A stretch of DNA of 64,000 nucleotides from Pararhizobium polonicum (GTDB taxonomy: Bacteria > Pseudomonadota > Alphaproteobacteria > Rhizobiales > Rhizobiaceae): the NCBI RefSeq assembly GCF_001687365.1, contig NZ_LGLV01000013.1, positions 1 to 64,000 on the forward strand, read 5' to 3'. The notes under the pieces are model-generated. The model was not told the DNA's origin and did no database searches. It worked only from the letters and a program-made list of their open reading frames with translations. Below are positions 55,861-64,000 of the stretch, piece by piece. The first letter of the stretch is position 1, and each line of letters begins with the position of its first letter. Both the position numbers and the translations under genes were made by a program.

Positions 55861-57135
55861 TCAGGCGGACTTTCCGCCCTTGATCACCCGGCGTACCGGC
55901 CGGGCACTGCGGGCATGCTCGCGCTGGAATGCGGTGATGCGCGGAGCGATTTCACGGCGGAAGCGCGATCCGTTGAAGACCCCGTAATGGCCGACATCCG
56001 GCTGCATGTAATGCATGCGCATATTGTCGGGAATATTCGGACAGATCGTCTGCGCCGCCTCCGTCTGGCCAACACCGGAAATATCGTCGTTCTCGCCCTC
56101 GACCGTCAGAAGCGCCACCTTGCGGATCGCAGCCGTATCCACCTTCTGTCCGCGATGCATCATCTCGCCCTTTGGAAGCGCATGCTTCATGAAGACGACA
56201 TCGACGGTCTGCAGGTAGAACTCGGCGGTCAGATCCATCACCGCCATGTATTCATCGTAGAAATCGCGATGTTTTTCGGCGGCGTCGCCATCGTTCTTAA
56301 CCAGATGCTCGAAGAAATCCTTCGTCGCCGTCAGGTGGCGGTCGAGATTCATCGACATGAAGCCGGAAAGCTGCAGGAAGCCCGGATAGACCGGACGCAT
56401 GAAACCCAGCTGCGGAAACGGCACCGGCATGACGACATTGTCGCGGAACCATTCGATCGGCTTGTCCTTGGCGAGCTGGTTGACCGCCGTCGGATTGATG
56501 CGCGTGTCGATCGGCCCCCCCATCAGCGTCATGGAGGACGGCGACAGCGGGTCGTCATTGGCTTCCATCAGCGCCACGGCGGCAAGAACCGGCACGGCGG
56601 GCTGACAGACGGCGATCACATGGGTATCGGGCCCGAGGAAATGCAGCAGCTGGATGACATAGTCGATGTAGTCGTCGAGATCGAAAGTGCCTTCGGTCAG
56701 CGGCACCGTGCGGGCGTCGATCCAGTCGGTGATATAGACGTCCGACTGCGGCAGCAGCGCCTCGACCGTGCCGCGCAGCAGCGTGGCATAGTGGCCGGAC
56801 ATCGGCGCGACGATCAGCACCTTCGGATCGGCGGCCCTGCCCTTCGGCAATGCGCGTTCGAAATGGATGAGATTGCAGAACGGCTCGCGCCAGACGATGC
56901 GTTCCTGCACTGCGACCGGGCTGCCATCGATCAGCGTTTCGGCCAGGCCGAATTCCGGCTTGCCATAGCGGCGGGTCGTGCGTTCGAAGACTTCAAGGCC
57001 GGCCGCGGCGGCGCGGCCCATATAGGTATGGGAAATGGGGTTCAGCGGATTGGCATAGGCGAGCCGCATGGCATCGGCGGCGGCGCGCCACGGCGCCATC
57101 ATCGCGTGATTGAGTTCATACAACTGGTAAAACAT
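55861..57135 (-). CDS. phaZ: Intracellular polyhydroxyalkanoate depolymerase
   Basis: A 424-aa alpha/beta hydrolase for mobilising PHB granules. It has the Cys-type nucleophile elbow, VCQPAVP with C177, characteristic of intracellular PhaZ, in place of a serine G-x-S-x-G. MSGHYATLLRGTVEALL is the oxyanion region, and VEGENDDISG and MQPDVGHYGVFNG supply the acid and His. ATG 57135 follows GGAG; the 28-codon extension to 57219 is not credible. Confidence 0.92.
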   Translation of the reverse strand: MFYQLYELNHAMMAPWRAAADAMRLAYANPLNPISHTYMGRAAAAGLEVFERTTRRYGKPEFGLAETLIDGSPVAVQERIVWREPFCNLIHFERALPKGRAADPKVLIVAPMSGHYATLLRGTVEALLPQSDVYITDWIDARTVPLTEGTFDLDDYIDYVIQLLHFLGPDTHVIAVCQPAVPVLAAVALMEANDDPLSPSSMTLMGGPIDTRINPTAVNQLAKDKPIEWFRDNVVMPVPFPQLGFMRPVYPGFLQLSGFMSMNLDRHLTATKDFFEHLVKNDGDAAEKHRDFYDEYMAVMDLTAEFYLQTVDVVFMKHALPKGEMMHRGQKVDTAAIRKVALLTVEGENDDISGVGQTEAAQTICPNIPDNMRMHYMQPDVGHYGVFNGSRFRREIAPRITAFQREHARSARPVRRVIKGGKSA

Positions 57136-57347
57136 CGGAAGCGTTCTCCTTGTTACCGTAAACGACAACGCCGCTCCCAACCGGACGCAACCCTGCATTC
57201 TTGTTCTTGATGTCCGCAAGTAAGGCCGACACTAGCACTTTTCTTGTGCAACGCAATAAATATGCCTCACTCCCGGCGGGGCAAGCCCATCACGACTTTG
57301 GCACGGATGACTTGATACTCGGTAAAGACGTTTACACAGGCCTGCCT

Positions 57348-58181
57348 TCACAGATCGATCCCGTAGAAGCGGGCAGCCGTCGTGCAAAATACCGCATCGC
57401 GATCCGTGTCATCGAGACCGGCCAGCAATCTATGGGCGACCTCCCACCAGTCGCCGTAGCTCGCATCGAGATCAACCACCGGCCAATCGCTGCCGAACAT
57501 GACGCGCTGTGGGCCGAAACTATCGAGCAGATGCGAAACATAGGGCTTCAGCCCCTCCGGCGACCAGCCTTGGCCGGCTTCGGTCACCAGCCCGGACAGC
57601 TTGACACAGACATTCGGACGGCGGGCAAGGGCTGCGATATCCACGCGCCACGGCTCGACCATGCCTTTGGCAATGAAGGGCTTTGCACCATGATCGACGA
57701 CGATGGGCAGATCGGGCAGCCGGTCGGCCAGCGCTGCCACGACCGGCAGGTGACGCGGCTGGATGAGAGCGTCGAAACGCAGGCCAAGGCCCGGCAACAT
57801 TTCCAGTGTGCGGACCGCCTCGGGTTGAAGGATGCAAAATGTATCTTCAATGCCCTGGAGCATCGGACGGATGCCCCTGAATTTCGGATTTCGCCGGAAG
57901 CGCTCGAGATCGGCATGCGCTGACGGCGACCACACATCCACCCAGCCAACGACGGCAGCGACCGTTTCCTCGCGCACGGCCAAGGCCAGCAGGAATTCGG
58001 TTTCCGCCAGGTTGGGCGCAGCCTGAACAAGGACCGTTTTGGTAATGCCGACGACGACCAGATGCGGCTTCAGGTCATCGGGCGTAAAATCGCGGTAGAT
58101 CGGCGCAAGCTCGGGTGGCGGCCAGTCGTTGTGGCCGAGACCCAGGCTCCAGTAGTGCTGATGGGCATCGATCCGCGTCAT
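57348..58181 (-). CDS. Amidohydrolase-fold sugar lactonase, L-fuconolactonase-like
   Basis: A 277-aa amidohydrolase of the COG3618 type. The metal motif is DAHQHYW (5-11), with VVDHGAKP in the middle and FGSDWPVVDLD near the end. This family includes L-fuconolactonase and L-rhamnonolactonase. Position next to FucU, a sugar importer and dehydrogenases favours lactone opening in an oxidative fucose-type route. It overlaps the dehydrogenase gene by four bases. Confidence 0.78.
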   Translation of the reverse strand: MTRIDAHQHYWSLGLGHNDWPPPELAPIYRDFTPDDLKPHLVVVGITKTVLVQAAPNLAETEFLLALAVREETVAAVVGWVDVWSPSAHADLERFRRNPKFRGIRPMLQGIEDTFCILQPEAVRTLEMLPGLGLRFDALIQPRHLPVVAALADRLPDLPIVVDHGAKPFIAKGMVEPWRVDIAALARRPNVCVKLSGLVTEAGQGWSPEGLKPYVSHLLDSFGPQRVMFGSDWPVVDLDASYGDWWEVAHRLLAGLDDTDRDAVFCTTAARFYGIDL

Positions 58182-59197
58182 GGCGATATTTTGACCACCG
58201 CCTTGATCAGTCCGGCTTTTTCATGTGCCCAGCGCGGCAGGTCGTTCGCCACATCGTCCAGCGTGGTGCGATGGGTGATCAGCGATTTGATCGGGACATG
58301 ACCCGAGCGGATGGAGGCGGCCACGTGCTCGAAATCCTGCCGGGTCGCATTGCGGCTGCCGACCAGCATCATTTCGCGCTTGTGGAATTCCGGATCGGAA
58401 AAACGGATCTCGTCCTTGACGACACTGACGAAGACGAGGCAGCCGCCATGAGCGACGAAGGCGAAGGATTTCTCCATCGAACCGCCATAGCCGGTGGCAT
58501 CGAAGACGACGTCGAAACCATCACCGTCCGTTGCCGACAGAACCGCTGCCAAAGCACCGTCCCCGGCCAATATGCCTTCGGCAAATCCCAGCCGGCTGGC
58601 GGCCATGTCCAGCCGCTCGGCGCTGGTATCCAGAAGTGTGACCCGATGGCCGGCGATGCGGGAGAAAAGCGCGGTTCCAAGGCCGATGGGTCCGGCACCG
58701 ATGACCAATGCCCTTGATCCCGGCGGGGCGAGCGAGCGGCGCACAGCATGCGCGCCGATGGCGAGGAATTCGACAGTCGCTGCCTCTTCCAGCGAAAGAC
58801 CGTCGGCCGGATAGAGATTGGCTTCGGGAACGAGGATTTCCTCGCAGAAGGCGCCGTCGGTATGGACGCCCAGCACCCTGATCGCCGTGCAGCAGTTGGG
58901 CTTGCCCTTCAGGCAGGCACCGCAGGTTCCGCAGGAAAGATAAGGGTTGACGATGACGGGCGTTCCCGGCGCCAGCGAAATTCCTTCGCCGGATTCAATT
59001 ACCGTTGCCGAAATTTCGTGTCCCATGACCCGGGGATATTCGAGATAGGGGTGTTTGCCCTCGAAGATATGATAATCGGTGCCGCAGATACCGACATGGC
59101 TGACGGCCAGCCGCGCCCAACCTTTCGGCGGAGAACCCGGCGCGGGTCTGTCGATGATATCCAGGCGCCCGGGCTCCGGGCAGATCGCCGCTTTCAT
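58178..59197 (-). CDS. Zinc-dependent alcohol/polyol dehydrogenase
   Basis: A 339-aa medium-chain dehydrogenase. The catalytic zinc ligands are C38 (HVGICGTDYH), H60 and E61 (VMGHEIS). The structural zinc site is CGTCGACLKGKPNCC. The NAD loop is VIGAGPIGLGTA. Such enzymes oxidise sugars, sugar acids or polyols; within this cluster it probably acts on a fucose-derived intermediate, for example a keto-deoxy sugar acid, but specificity is not readable. Confidence 0.85.
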   Translation of the reverse strand: MKAAICPEPGRLDIIDRPAPGSPPKGWARLAVSHVGICGTDYHIFEGKHPYLEYPRVMGHEISATVIESGEGISLAPGTPVIVNPYLSCGTCGACLKGKPNCCTAIRVLGVHTDGAFCEEILVPEANLYPADGLSLEEAATVEFLAIGAHAVRRSLAPPGSRALVIGAGPIGLGTALFSRIAGHRVTLLDTSAERLDMAASRLGFAEGILAGDGALAAVLSATDGDGFDVVFDATGYGGSMEKSFAFVAHGGCLVFVSVVKDEIRFSDPEFHKREMMLVGSRNATRQDFEHVAASIRSGHVPIKSLITHRTTLDDVANDLPRWAHEKAGLIKAVVKISP

Positions 59198-59242
59198 GGC
59201 AGGCTGTTCCTTGCAATCTTGTCCGCGACTGAGCGAAGGCGT

Positions 59243-60217
59243 CTAGCGCGAGCCACGGCGGCGCAACTGGTCGAAATAGACGATGACGATGATCAGGACG
59301 CCGGTGATGATCCGCTGCACGAAGGCGTTGACGTTGAGCAGATTGGCGCCGTTGTTGATCGTCGCCAGGATGAAGGCGCCGAGCAGCGGTCCGTGGACGG
59401 AGCCGACCGCACCGAACAGGCTGGTGCCGCCGATGACGGACGAGGCGATCGCCTGCAGTTCCCAGCCTTCTGCCTGGGTGGCGTTACCGATGCCGATGCG
59501 CGAGGCAAGCAGCAGGCCGACAAAGGCGGCGCAGGTGGAAGACAGGATGTAGGCGAGATAGATCGTCCGGTTGACATTGACGCCGGACAGACGCGCCGCC
59601 TCGCTGTTGGAACCGACGGCAAAGAGATAACGGCCCCAGCGGCTCAGGTGCAGGAAGATGTAGGCCGGTATCGCAACGACGATGACCATCCAGAACAGGC
59701 TGGGAATGCCGAGGAAATCGGCGCGCGAGAAATTGGTGAAAGCCTCGTTGCTGATCGAGATCGTCGAGCCGTTGGTGACGAGCAGGCCGATGCCGCGCAG
59801 GGAGGTCAGCGTCGCCAGCGTGATGATGAAGGCGGGAAGCCCCATGCGCACGATGCCGAAGGCATGGAAGGCGCCGATCAGCACGCCGACCAGAAGCGTG
59901 ATCCCCATCGCCGGCCAGAGCGGCACGCCATGCGACAAAAGCCAGGCGACGGTGACGCTGGAGAAACCGACGACGGCGCCAACCGAAAGATCGATACCGG
60001 CGGTGATGATGACGAAGGTCTGTCCGACCGCGAGGATCGCCGTCATCGCCCCCTGACGCAGCAGGTTGCTGATGTTGTTGGCGGTCCAGAAGCTGGTGGT
60101 CGAAAGCCCGAGAAGCAGCCAGAGGAACAGCAAAAGCCCGAGAAGCGTCAGGCCGAACAGGATGTTCATGCCCTTCTTCGGGACCGGTGCGGTTTCCGTT
60201 GTGGTCTCAACGCTCAT
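59243..60217 (-). CDS. Sugar ABC transporter permease, RbsC-type
   Basis: A 324-aa inner-membrane permease with about eight to ten helices. The family stretch AGIDLSVGAVVGFSSV and GRYLFAVGSNSEAARLSGVNV are typical of RbsC/XylH-type permeases. It follows the ATPase gene by 43 bp. The N-terminal 20 residues are cytoplasmic and polar. Confidence 0.92.
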   Translation of the reverse strand: MSVETTTETAPVPKKGMNILFGLTLLGLLLFLWLLLGLSTTSFWTANNISNLLRQGAMTAILAVGQTFVIITAGIDLSVGAVVGFSSVTVAWLLSHGVPLWPAMGITLLVGVLIGAFHAFGIVRMGLPAFIITLATLTSLRGIGLLVTNGSTISISNEAFTNFSRADFLGIPSLFWMVIVVAIPAYIFLHLSRWGRYLFAVGSNSEAARLSGVNVNRTIYLAYILSSTCAAFVGLLLASRIGIGNATQAEGWELQAIASSVIGGTSLFGAVGSVHGPLLGAFILATINNGANLLNVNAFVQRIITGVLIIVIVYFDQLRRRGSR

Positions 60218-60260
60218 GACTTTCCTCCACGCATTTTCTTATTCGGTCTTTTCATCATGT

Positions 60261-61808
60261 TCACACGCCGATCGCCTGGGTCAGCACTTCCTCATGCGAG
60301 GCGCTGCGATAGGTATGGCTGGCGACGAGCTTGCCCTGGCGGAACACATGCAGCCGGTCGGAAAGCTCGTAGACCTCCGGCAGATAGGACGAGATCAGGA
60401 TGATGCCGGCTCCCTGCTCCAACAGCCGGGCGAACAGCCGGTAGATTTCCGCCTTGGTGCCGACATCGACGCCGACGGTCGGCTCGTCGAAGATGAACAG
60501 CTTGGCGCCGTGGCTCAGCCATTTGCCGATGACGATCTTCTGCTGGTTGCCGCCGGACATGGCGGATGCCAGCACCCGGCGCGTCGGCGTCTTGATCTTC
60601 AGGTCATTGATTTGGCGGTCGGCATTGTCGGTTTCGCGGCGACGGTTGATGGTCAGCCCATTCGACAACCGGTCGAAGATCGGCAGATTGATGTTCATGC
60701 CGATCGGCAGATTGAGACAAAGGCCCTGATCACGACGGCTTTCCGGCGCCAGCGCAATGCCGAGATCCATTGCCACACGTTCGTTGCGGATCTTGACCGG
60801 ATTGCCCTGCCAGACAATTTCGCCGGATGACACCGGCTGGCGGCCATAGAGACCGAGTGCAAATTCGCTGCGGCCGGCGCCGATCAGACCATAGAGCCCG
60901 ACGATCTCGCCTGCCCGCACGGACAGCGACACATCCGTAAAGCCCGGACCGGACAGGCCGCGCGTCTCGACGATCGTACCGCCGATCGGCAACGTTTCTT
61001 TATGGTAGATCTGCTCGATGGTGCGGTTGATCATCATCGAGATCAGCTCGGCATCGTTGGTTTCGCCGATATTGCGCGTTCCGACATGAGTGCCGTCGCG
61101 CAGGACCGAAACCCGGTCGGCCAGCTCGAAAACCTCTTCCATGCGGTGGCTGATATAGACGATCGTCACGCCTTCGGCCTGTAGCCGGCGAATGAGACGG
61201 AACAGTTGCGCCGATTCCTGCCGTGTCAGGTAGGCGGTCGGCTCGTCGAAAATCAAAAACTGGGTACCGCGCATCGCCGCCCGCGCCGTCGCCACCAGCT
61301 GCTGCTGGCCGATCGTCAAGTCGCTGAGAAGGGCGGCAGCCGGCAGATTGAAGCCGAGATCGTTGAGTACGGCCTGCGCCGCGTCGGTCATGGCGCGTTT
61401 GCGCATCAGGCCGTTCTTGTTCATTTCGTCGCCGAGGAACATGTTGGCAGCGACACTCAGGTGCCGGCAGAGCACGACTTCCTGATGCACGGCATTGATG
61501 CCACGCGAAATCGCCTCGTTCGGAGTGGCAAGCTGCACGGCATCGCCGCACCAGAAGACCTCGCCGGAGGTTCGGCGGATAACACCGGTCAGAAGCTTGA
61601 TCAGCGTCGATTTTCCGGCACCGTTTTCCCCGACGATGGCGTGGATTTCACCGGAAAGAAACGTGATGTTCGCCGGCTTCAAAGCCTCGACGGCACCGTA
61701 TTTCTTCTGCAGGCCGCGCAATTCCAGGATCGGCTGGCCCTTCGCAACGGGATGCTTAGCAATCGCCGCGCCCTCGTGCCGGTGGCTGACGTCGTACAGT
61801 CCTGTCAT
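60261..61808 (-). CDS. Sugar ABC transporter ATPase, RbsA-type double domain
   Basis: A 515-aa ATPase with two ABC domains. The first has Walker A GENGAGKST (60-68) and Walker B FLIFDEPTAYL. In the second the P-loop is degenerate (GLIGAGRSEFA), as in all RbsA-type proteins, but the signature MSGGNQQKIVIGKWL and FIFDEPTVGVDVG are intact. ATG 61808 follows GGAGGAAA; the 34-codon extension to 61910 crosses a hairpin and is rejected. Confidence 0.93.
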   Translation of the reverse strand: MTGLYDVSHRHEGAAIAKHPVAKGQPILELRGLQKKYGAVEALKPANITFLSGEIHAIVGENGAGKSTLIKLLTGVIRRTSGEVFWCGDAVQLATPNEAISRGINAVHQEVVLCRHLSVAANMFLGDEMNKNGLMRKRAMTDAAQAVLNDLGFNLPAAALLSDLTIGQQQLVATARAAMRGTQFLIFDEPTAYLTRQESAQLFRLIRRLQAEGVTIVYISHRMEEVFELADRVSVLRDGTHVGTRNIGETNDAELISMMINRTIEQIYHKETLPIGGTIVETRGLSGPGFTDVSLSVRAGEIVGLYGLIGAGRSEFALGLYGRQPVSSGEIVWQGNPVKIRNERVAMDLGIALAPESRRDQGLCLNLPIGMNINLPIFDRLSNGLTINRRRETDNADRQINDLKIKTPTRRVLASAMSGGNQQKIVIGKWLSHGAKLFIFDEPTVGVDVGTKAEIYRLFARLLEQGAGIILISSYLPEVYELSDRLHVFRQGKLVASHTYRSASHEEVLTQAIGV

Positions 61809-61890
61809 GGCGGCTTTCCTCCCAGGCCCCGGAACCCATTTCAAACCAGAATTACCGGTCTGAAACGGGCTGGGATCGCATTCTGCGACG

Positions 61891-61929
61891 GGCGGCAGGG
61901 CCTTCCCCAAAGGGTGTTGCCCTGCCGCC
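61891..61929 (-). terminator. Hairpin between the binding-protein and ATPase genes
   Basis: GGCGGCAGGGC (61891-61901) and GCCCTGCCGCC (61919-61929) form a perfect 11-bp stem with a 17-base loop, 10 bp past the binding-protein stop. There is no T tract. Such hairpins commonly raise the level of binding-protein mRNA relative to the downstream genes. Confidence 0.7.
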
Positions 61930-61938
61930 TTGTCTCGA

Positions 61939-62928
61939 TCAGTTGACCTTCGGGTTCAGAAGGGCATCAATCTTCGGATCGGCCATGTTGGCCTTGGTCA
62001 CCAGGTTGGCGCCGGTATCGACATTGGCCTCGACCTTTTCCTTCTTGGAGGCGGCCAGCGCGGTTTTGATGCCGTCATAGCCCATGCGGTACGGGTCCTG
62101 CACGACGAGGCCGGCAAGAACGCCTTCCTTGAGGAAGCCGACCGTCTTTTCGTCGCTGTCGAAGCCGATGACCTTGATCTTGTCGCCGAGCTTGTTTTCA
62201 GCGATCGCCTGGCCAACGCCCTGCGCCATGATCAGGTTGGACGCGAACACGCCAACGAGGTTCGGATTGGCGGTGATCAGGTCGGTCATCATGTTGAGGC
62301 CGGTGGTGGCCTGACCGTCGGCATATTTGTCGGCAACGACCTTGAGGCCCGGATACTTGGCCGTGATCTGCTCGACGAAGCCGTTGTGACGCTGATCCAG
62401 CGAACCGACACCTGGCAGGCTGGTGATGATGGCGATGTCGCCCTCTTCCTTGCCGGTTGCTTCCTTGATGGCGGCGGCAAGACCGTCAGCAGCGATGCGG
62501 CCGCCCTGGGTGTTGTCGGTGGTCAGGAAGGACGTGAAGGCCTTGGAGTCGGCGCCGGAATCGATGCCGATGATCGGCACTGCCTTGGCAGCTTCGTCGA
62601 TCGGCTTGCCGAGCGCCTTGAATTCCGTCGGCGAGATGACGACAGCGGCCGGTGCGCCGGCAACGGCATTTTCCAGAATGGTGATCTGGCCGTTGATGTC
62701 GGATTCCGACTGGGCACCGAGTTCCGGCACGTTGACGCCGAGATCCTTGCCGGCCGCGCGGGCGCCGGCCAGAACGATCTGCCAGTAGAACGACGTCGTA
62801 TCCTTGACGATGATCGGAATGGTGACGTCGGCAGCATGCGATGTCATCGGCAGCATGGTTGCGAAGACGGCGGCGCCGGCCAGGCTGGTAAAGGCGCGAC
62901 GCGACAGAATATGCTTCATAAGGGTCAT
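61939..62928 (-). CDS. Periplasmic sugar-binding protein, RbsB-type
   Basis: A 329-aa binding protein of the ribose/fucose class. The signal peptide has SRRAFTSLAGAAVFATMLP and is cut after SHA. The mature part starts VTIPIIVKDTTSFYW and shows PIIGIDSGAD and VIGFDSDEKTVGFLKEG, the periplasmic type 4 fold. ATG 62928 follows GGAGGA by ten bases; ATG 62919 is possible. Ligand inferred only from context: L-fucose or a related 6-deoxy sugar. Confidence 0.9.
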   Translation of the reverse strand: MTLMKHILSRRAFTSLAGAAVFATMLPMTSHAADVTIPIIVKDTTSFYWQIVLAGARAAGKDLGVNVPELGAQSESDINGQITILENAVAGAPAAVVISPTEFKALGKPIDEAAKAVPIIGIDSGADSKAFTSFLTTDNTQGGRIAADGLAAAIKEATGKEEGDIAIITSLPGVGSLDQRHNGFVEQITAKYPGLKVVADKYADGQATTGLNMMTDLITANPNLVGVFASNLIMAQGVGQAIAENKLGDKIKVIGFDSDEKTVGFLKEGVLAGLVVQDPYRMGYDGIKTALAASKKEKVEANVDTGANLVTKANMADPKIDALLNPKVN

Positions 62929-63001
62929 GGTGTTGTTCTCCTCCAACAACGTCTTGTTCAGTTCTCCTCAGACCGGGCCGCAAGACGCAAACAGTTCGAT
63001 C

Positions 63002-63058
63002 TTTTATCGATAAAAAACATTTTGCCTTGGCAAGCTATCTCAGCAATTTTGAAATTGC
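63002..63058 (-). promoter_or_regulatory. Palindrome cluster in the sugar-operon control region
   Basis: Three inverted repeats lie here: a perfect 14-bp TTTTATCGATAAAA (63002-63015), TTGCC-TT-GGCAA (63022-63033) and GCAATTT-TG-AAATTGC (63043-63058). They sit 75-130 bp upstream of the binding-protein start. A LacI- or GntR-type repressor is plausible; no such gene is in the window. Confidence 0.5.
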
Positions 63059-63084
63059 AAGCGGTCTGCGATGTCCTTGCGCAT
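63040..63084 (-). CDS. Possible 14-codon leader ORF
   Basis: On the minus strand ATG at 63084 is preceded by GGGAGGA (63090-63096) with five bases spacing, the strongest ribosome site in the region. The frame encodes MRKDIADRLQFQNC and stops at 63040, overlapping a palindrome. It may be a leader peptide, the remnant of a gene start, or chance. Confidence 0.3.
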   Translation of the reverse strand: MRKDIADRLQFQNC

Positions 63085-63167
63085 TGATTTCCTCCCAACG
63101 CCAAGTCTTTGTTTTTCATCACGAAGATGAACCGGTCCACCTCCATGGACCGGCAATCCGCGCCCAT

Positions 63168-63614
63168 TCAGACGCGGTAGAGTTCCTGCGGATGCACGAC
63201 ACCCTTCTTCAGGATGATGTTTCCGTAGAGCCGAAATTCGGTTGTCGCGACGATATAGGCGGCCTTGCGCGAACGCTCGTAGAAGGCAAAGCGCTCGATC
63301 GGTACGACCTTGAAATCGCCTGCGAGTTTCTTGACCAGACTCTGGAACTTGACGCAGACATCCGGCACCGCCGCCGGATCACCGACAACCTCCATCCGCC
63401 AGGCGGATTCATCGACGAAGGTATCGAGCGGCATATGCGCCAGGATCGCCTCGGTGATCGCCAGCGCATCGACGCCATCGGCGCGCACGACCTTCGGCCC
63501 CATGGTGCTGGCCGGAAAATTGGCATCGGCGACAACGATCTCGTCCCCATGGCCCATCGTGCGGATTGCATGCAGCAGTTCCGGCCCGAGCAATGGATGT
63601 ATTCCCTTCAGCAT
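63168..63614 (-). CDS. fucU: L-fucose mutarotase, FucU/RbsD family
   Basis: A 148-aa mutarotase interconverting sugar anomers. The start MLKGIHPLLGPELLHAI and MGHGDEIVVADANFPA (H22, D24) are diagnostic of FucU. The tail LYGNIILKKGVV is as in the family, whose hexose-type members are close to 140 aa. It lies between the aldo/keto reductase and the transporter. Confidence 0.9.
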   Translation of the reverse strand: MLKGIHPLLGPELLHAIRTMGHGDEIVVADANFPASTMGPKVVRADGVDALAITEAILAHMPLDTFVDESAWRMEVVGDPAAVPDVCVKFQSLVKKLAGDFKVVPIERFAFYERSRKAAYIVATTEFRLYGNIILKKGVVHPQELYRV

Positions 63615-63644
63615 TCTATTTTCCTTTATCCGTTCAAAACCCGG

Positions 63645-64000
63645 CTAGACCCGGACGGCTTCCAGCCCCAGATCCGGCGCCACCAGCGTATGCGCTTCGT
63701 AGCCGCTGAAGTCATTCGGCTGCAAACGCGGCCGCGTCAATTCCATATTGCGGATCAGGCTCGACGGCTTGGCCGTTCCCAGTAGAACCGACGCAACCGC
63801 CGGGCTCTGAAGCGGAAACTGGATTGCGGGTGCGGCCAGGGGCAGCCCCTTTGAGCGGGCAATGGCCTCCATCGCCCTCACCTTGTCAAGAACGTCCGCA
63901 GTCGCCGGCATATAGTCGAAATGCGATCCTTCCACCGGACCGGTGGCCAGAATACCCGAATTGAAAACGCCGCCAACCACCAGCGAGGTTTTCTTCTTCT
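63645..64000 (-). CDS. Aldo/keto reductase, C-terminal part (L-fucose dehydrogenase-like)
   Basis: The last 117 codons of a gene whose start lies beyond the window's right edge. The fragment reads LVVGGVFNSGILATG and ends with SSLIRNMELTRP; the FNSGILATG stretch resembles NAD(P)-dependent L-fucose (D-threo-aldose) dehydrogenases of the aldo/keto reductase superfamily. The expected first step of an oxidative fucose route fits the neighbouring mutarotase and lactonase. The fragment lacks the catalytic tetrad, so activity cannot be judged. Confidence 0.75.
   Translation of the reverse strand, partial: KKKTSLVVGGVFNSGILATGPVEGSHFDYMPATADVLDKVRAMEAIARSKGLPLAAPAIQFPLQSPAVASVLLGTAKPSSLIRNMELTRPRLQPNDFSGYEAHTLVAPDLGLEAVRV

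Noticed and set aside
58748-60403. 551-codon plus-strand ORF opposite the sugar permease and dehydrogenase
   Set aside because: Antisense shadow with a highly charged, repetitive product.
1-64000. CRISPR arrays, insertion sequences, phage or integrase genes, defence systems, tRNA genes
   Set aside because: No regularly spaced repeats, transposase motifs or tRNA-like cloverleafs were seen; the gene order is that of a conserved rhizobial chromosome.

Overview
The window is high-GC chromosomal DNA from an alphaproteobacterium of the order Hyphomicrobiales, almost certainly a Rhizobium/Agrobacterium-like member of the Rhizobiaceae. The evidence is gene content and order. A his operon carries an inserted DUF2628 gene and ends in coaA. 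pckA lies divergent to chvI-chvG, followed by a short hprK, manX, HPr and ahcY. A DivL-type kinase precedes a tsaE-amgK fusion, murU and addBA, and then comes trxA, folC-accD and trpFBA. This order is that of the conserved near-origin block of rhizobial chromosomes. I see no insertion sequence, phage gene, CRISPR array, tRNA or complete rRNA gene; nearly all of the window is conserved housekeeping DNA.

Layout. 1-362: a strong leftward promoter of rrn type inside a 13-bp inverted repeat, with nothing downstream in view. 363-7490: an ornithine-cyclodeaminase-family gene, a YnjBCD-type ABC importer and the helicase gene hrpB overlapping its last gene. 7522-9489: the redox-sensing pair ActS/ActR (RegB/RegA). 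9517-10894: mmcB and an L,D-transpeptidase lipoprotein. 10895-11713: a long non-coding gap with a palindromic repeat. 11714-19153: malate synthase G, a lone hydantoinase A subunit, an exported unknown, a cytochrome P450 and a DUF1402-like exported protein. 19334-21211: hslV-hslU. 21438-26054: hisB-DUF2628-hisH-hisA-hisF-hisE-coaA. 26058-28112: alkB, an exported unknown, kbp and arfB.

28252-34249 couples central carbon metabolism and envelope signalling: PEP carboxykinase, ChvI/ChvG, HPr kinase, the mannose-family IIA protein and HPr, with no sugar-permease subunits. ahcY (34441-35841) follows behind a likely operator. 36248-47744 is a same-strand run: a DivL-like pseudokinase with Tyr at the phospho-His position, a TsaE-AmgK fusion, MurU, AddB and AddA. 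It joins cell-cycle control, tRNA modification, peptidoglycan-sugar recycling and recombination.

47835-57135: trxA, a GNAT protein, folC, accD (lacking most of its zinc-ribbon cysteines), trpA-trpB-trpF, small membrane proteins, a YgjP-like metalloprotease and an intracellular PHB depolymerase. 57348-64000, all leftward, is an L-fucose-type sugar cluster: aldo/keto reductase (cut by the window edge), FucU mutarotase, periplasmic binding protein, ATPase, permease, zinc dehydrogenase and lactonase. Its control region (62929-63167) holds three palindromes and a 14-codon ORF with a perfect ribosome binding site.

I did not find a wholly unknown multi-gene system. The best leads are lineage-specific oddities in known machinery: the DivL-tsaE/amgK-murU-addBA run, the cysteine-poor AccD and AddB, and the control regions upstream of ahcY and the fucose-type transporter.
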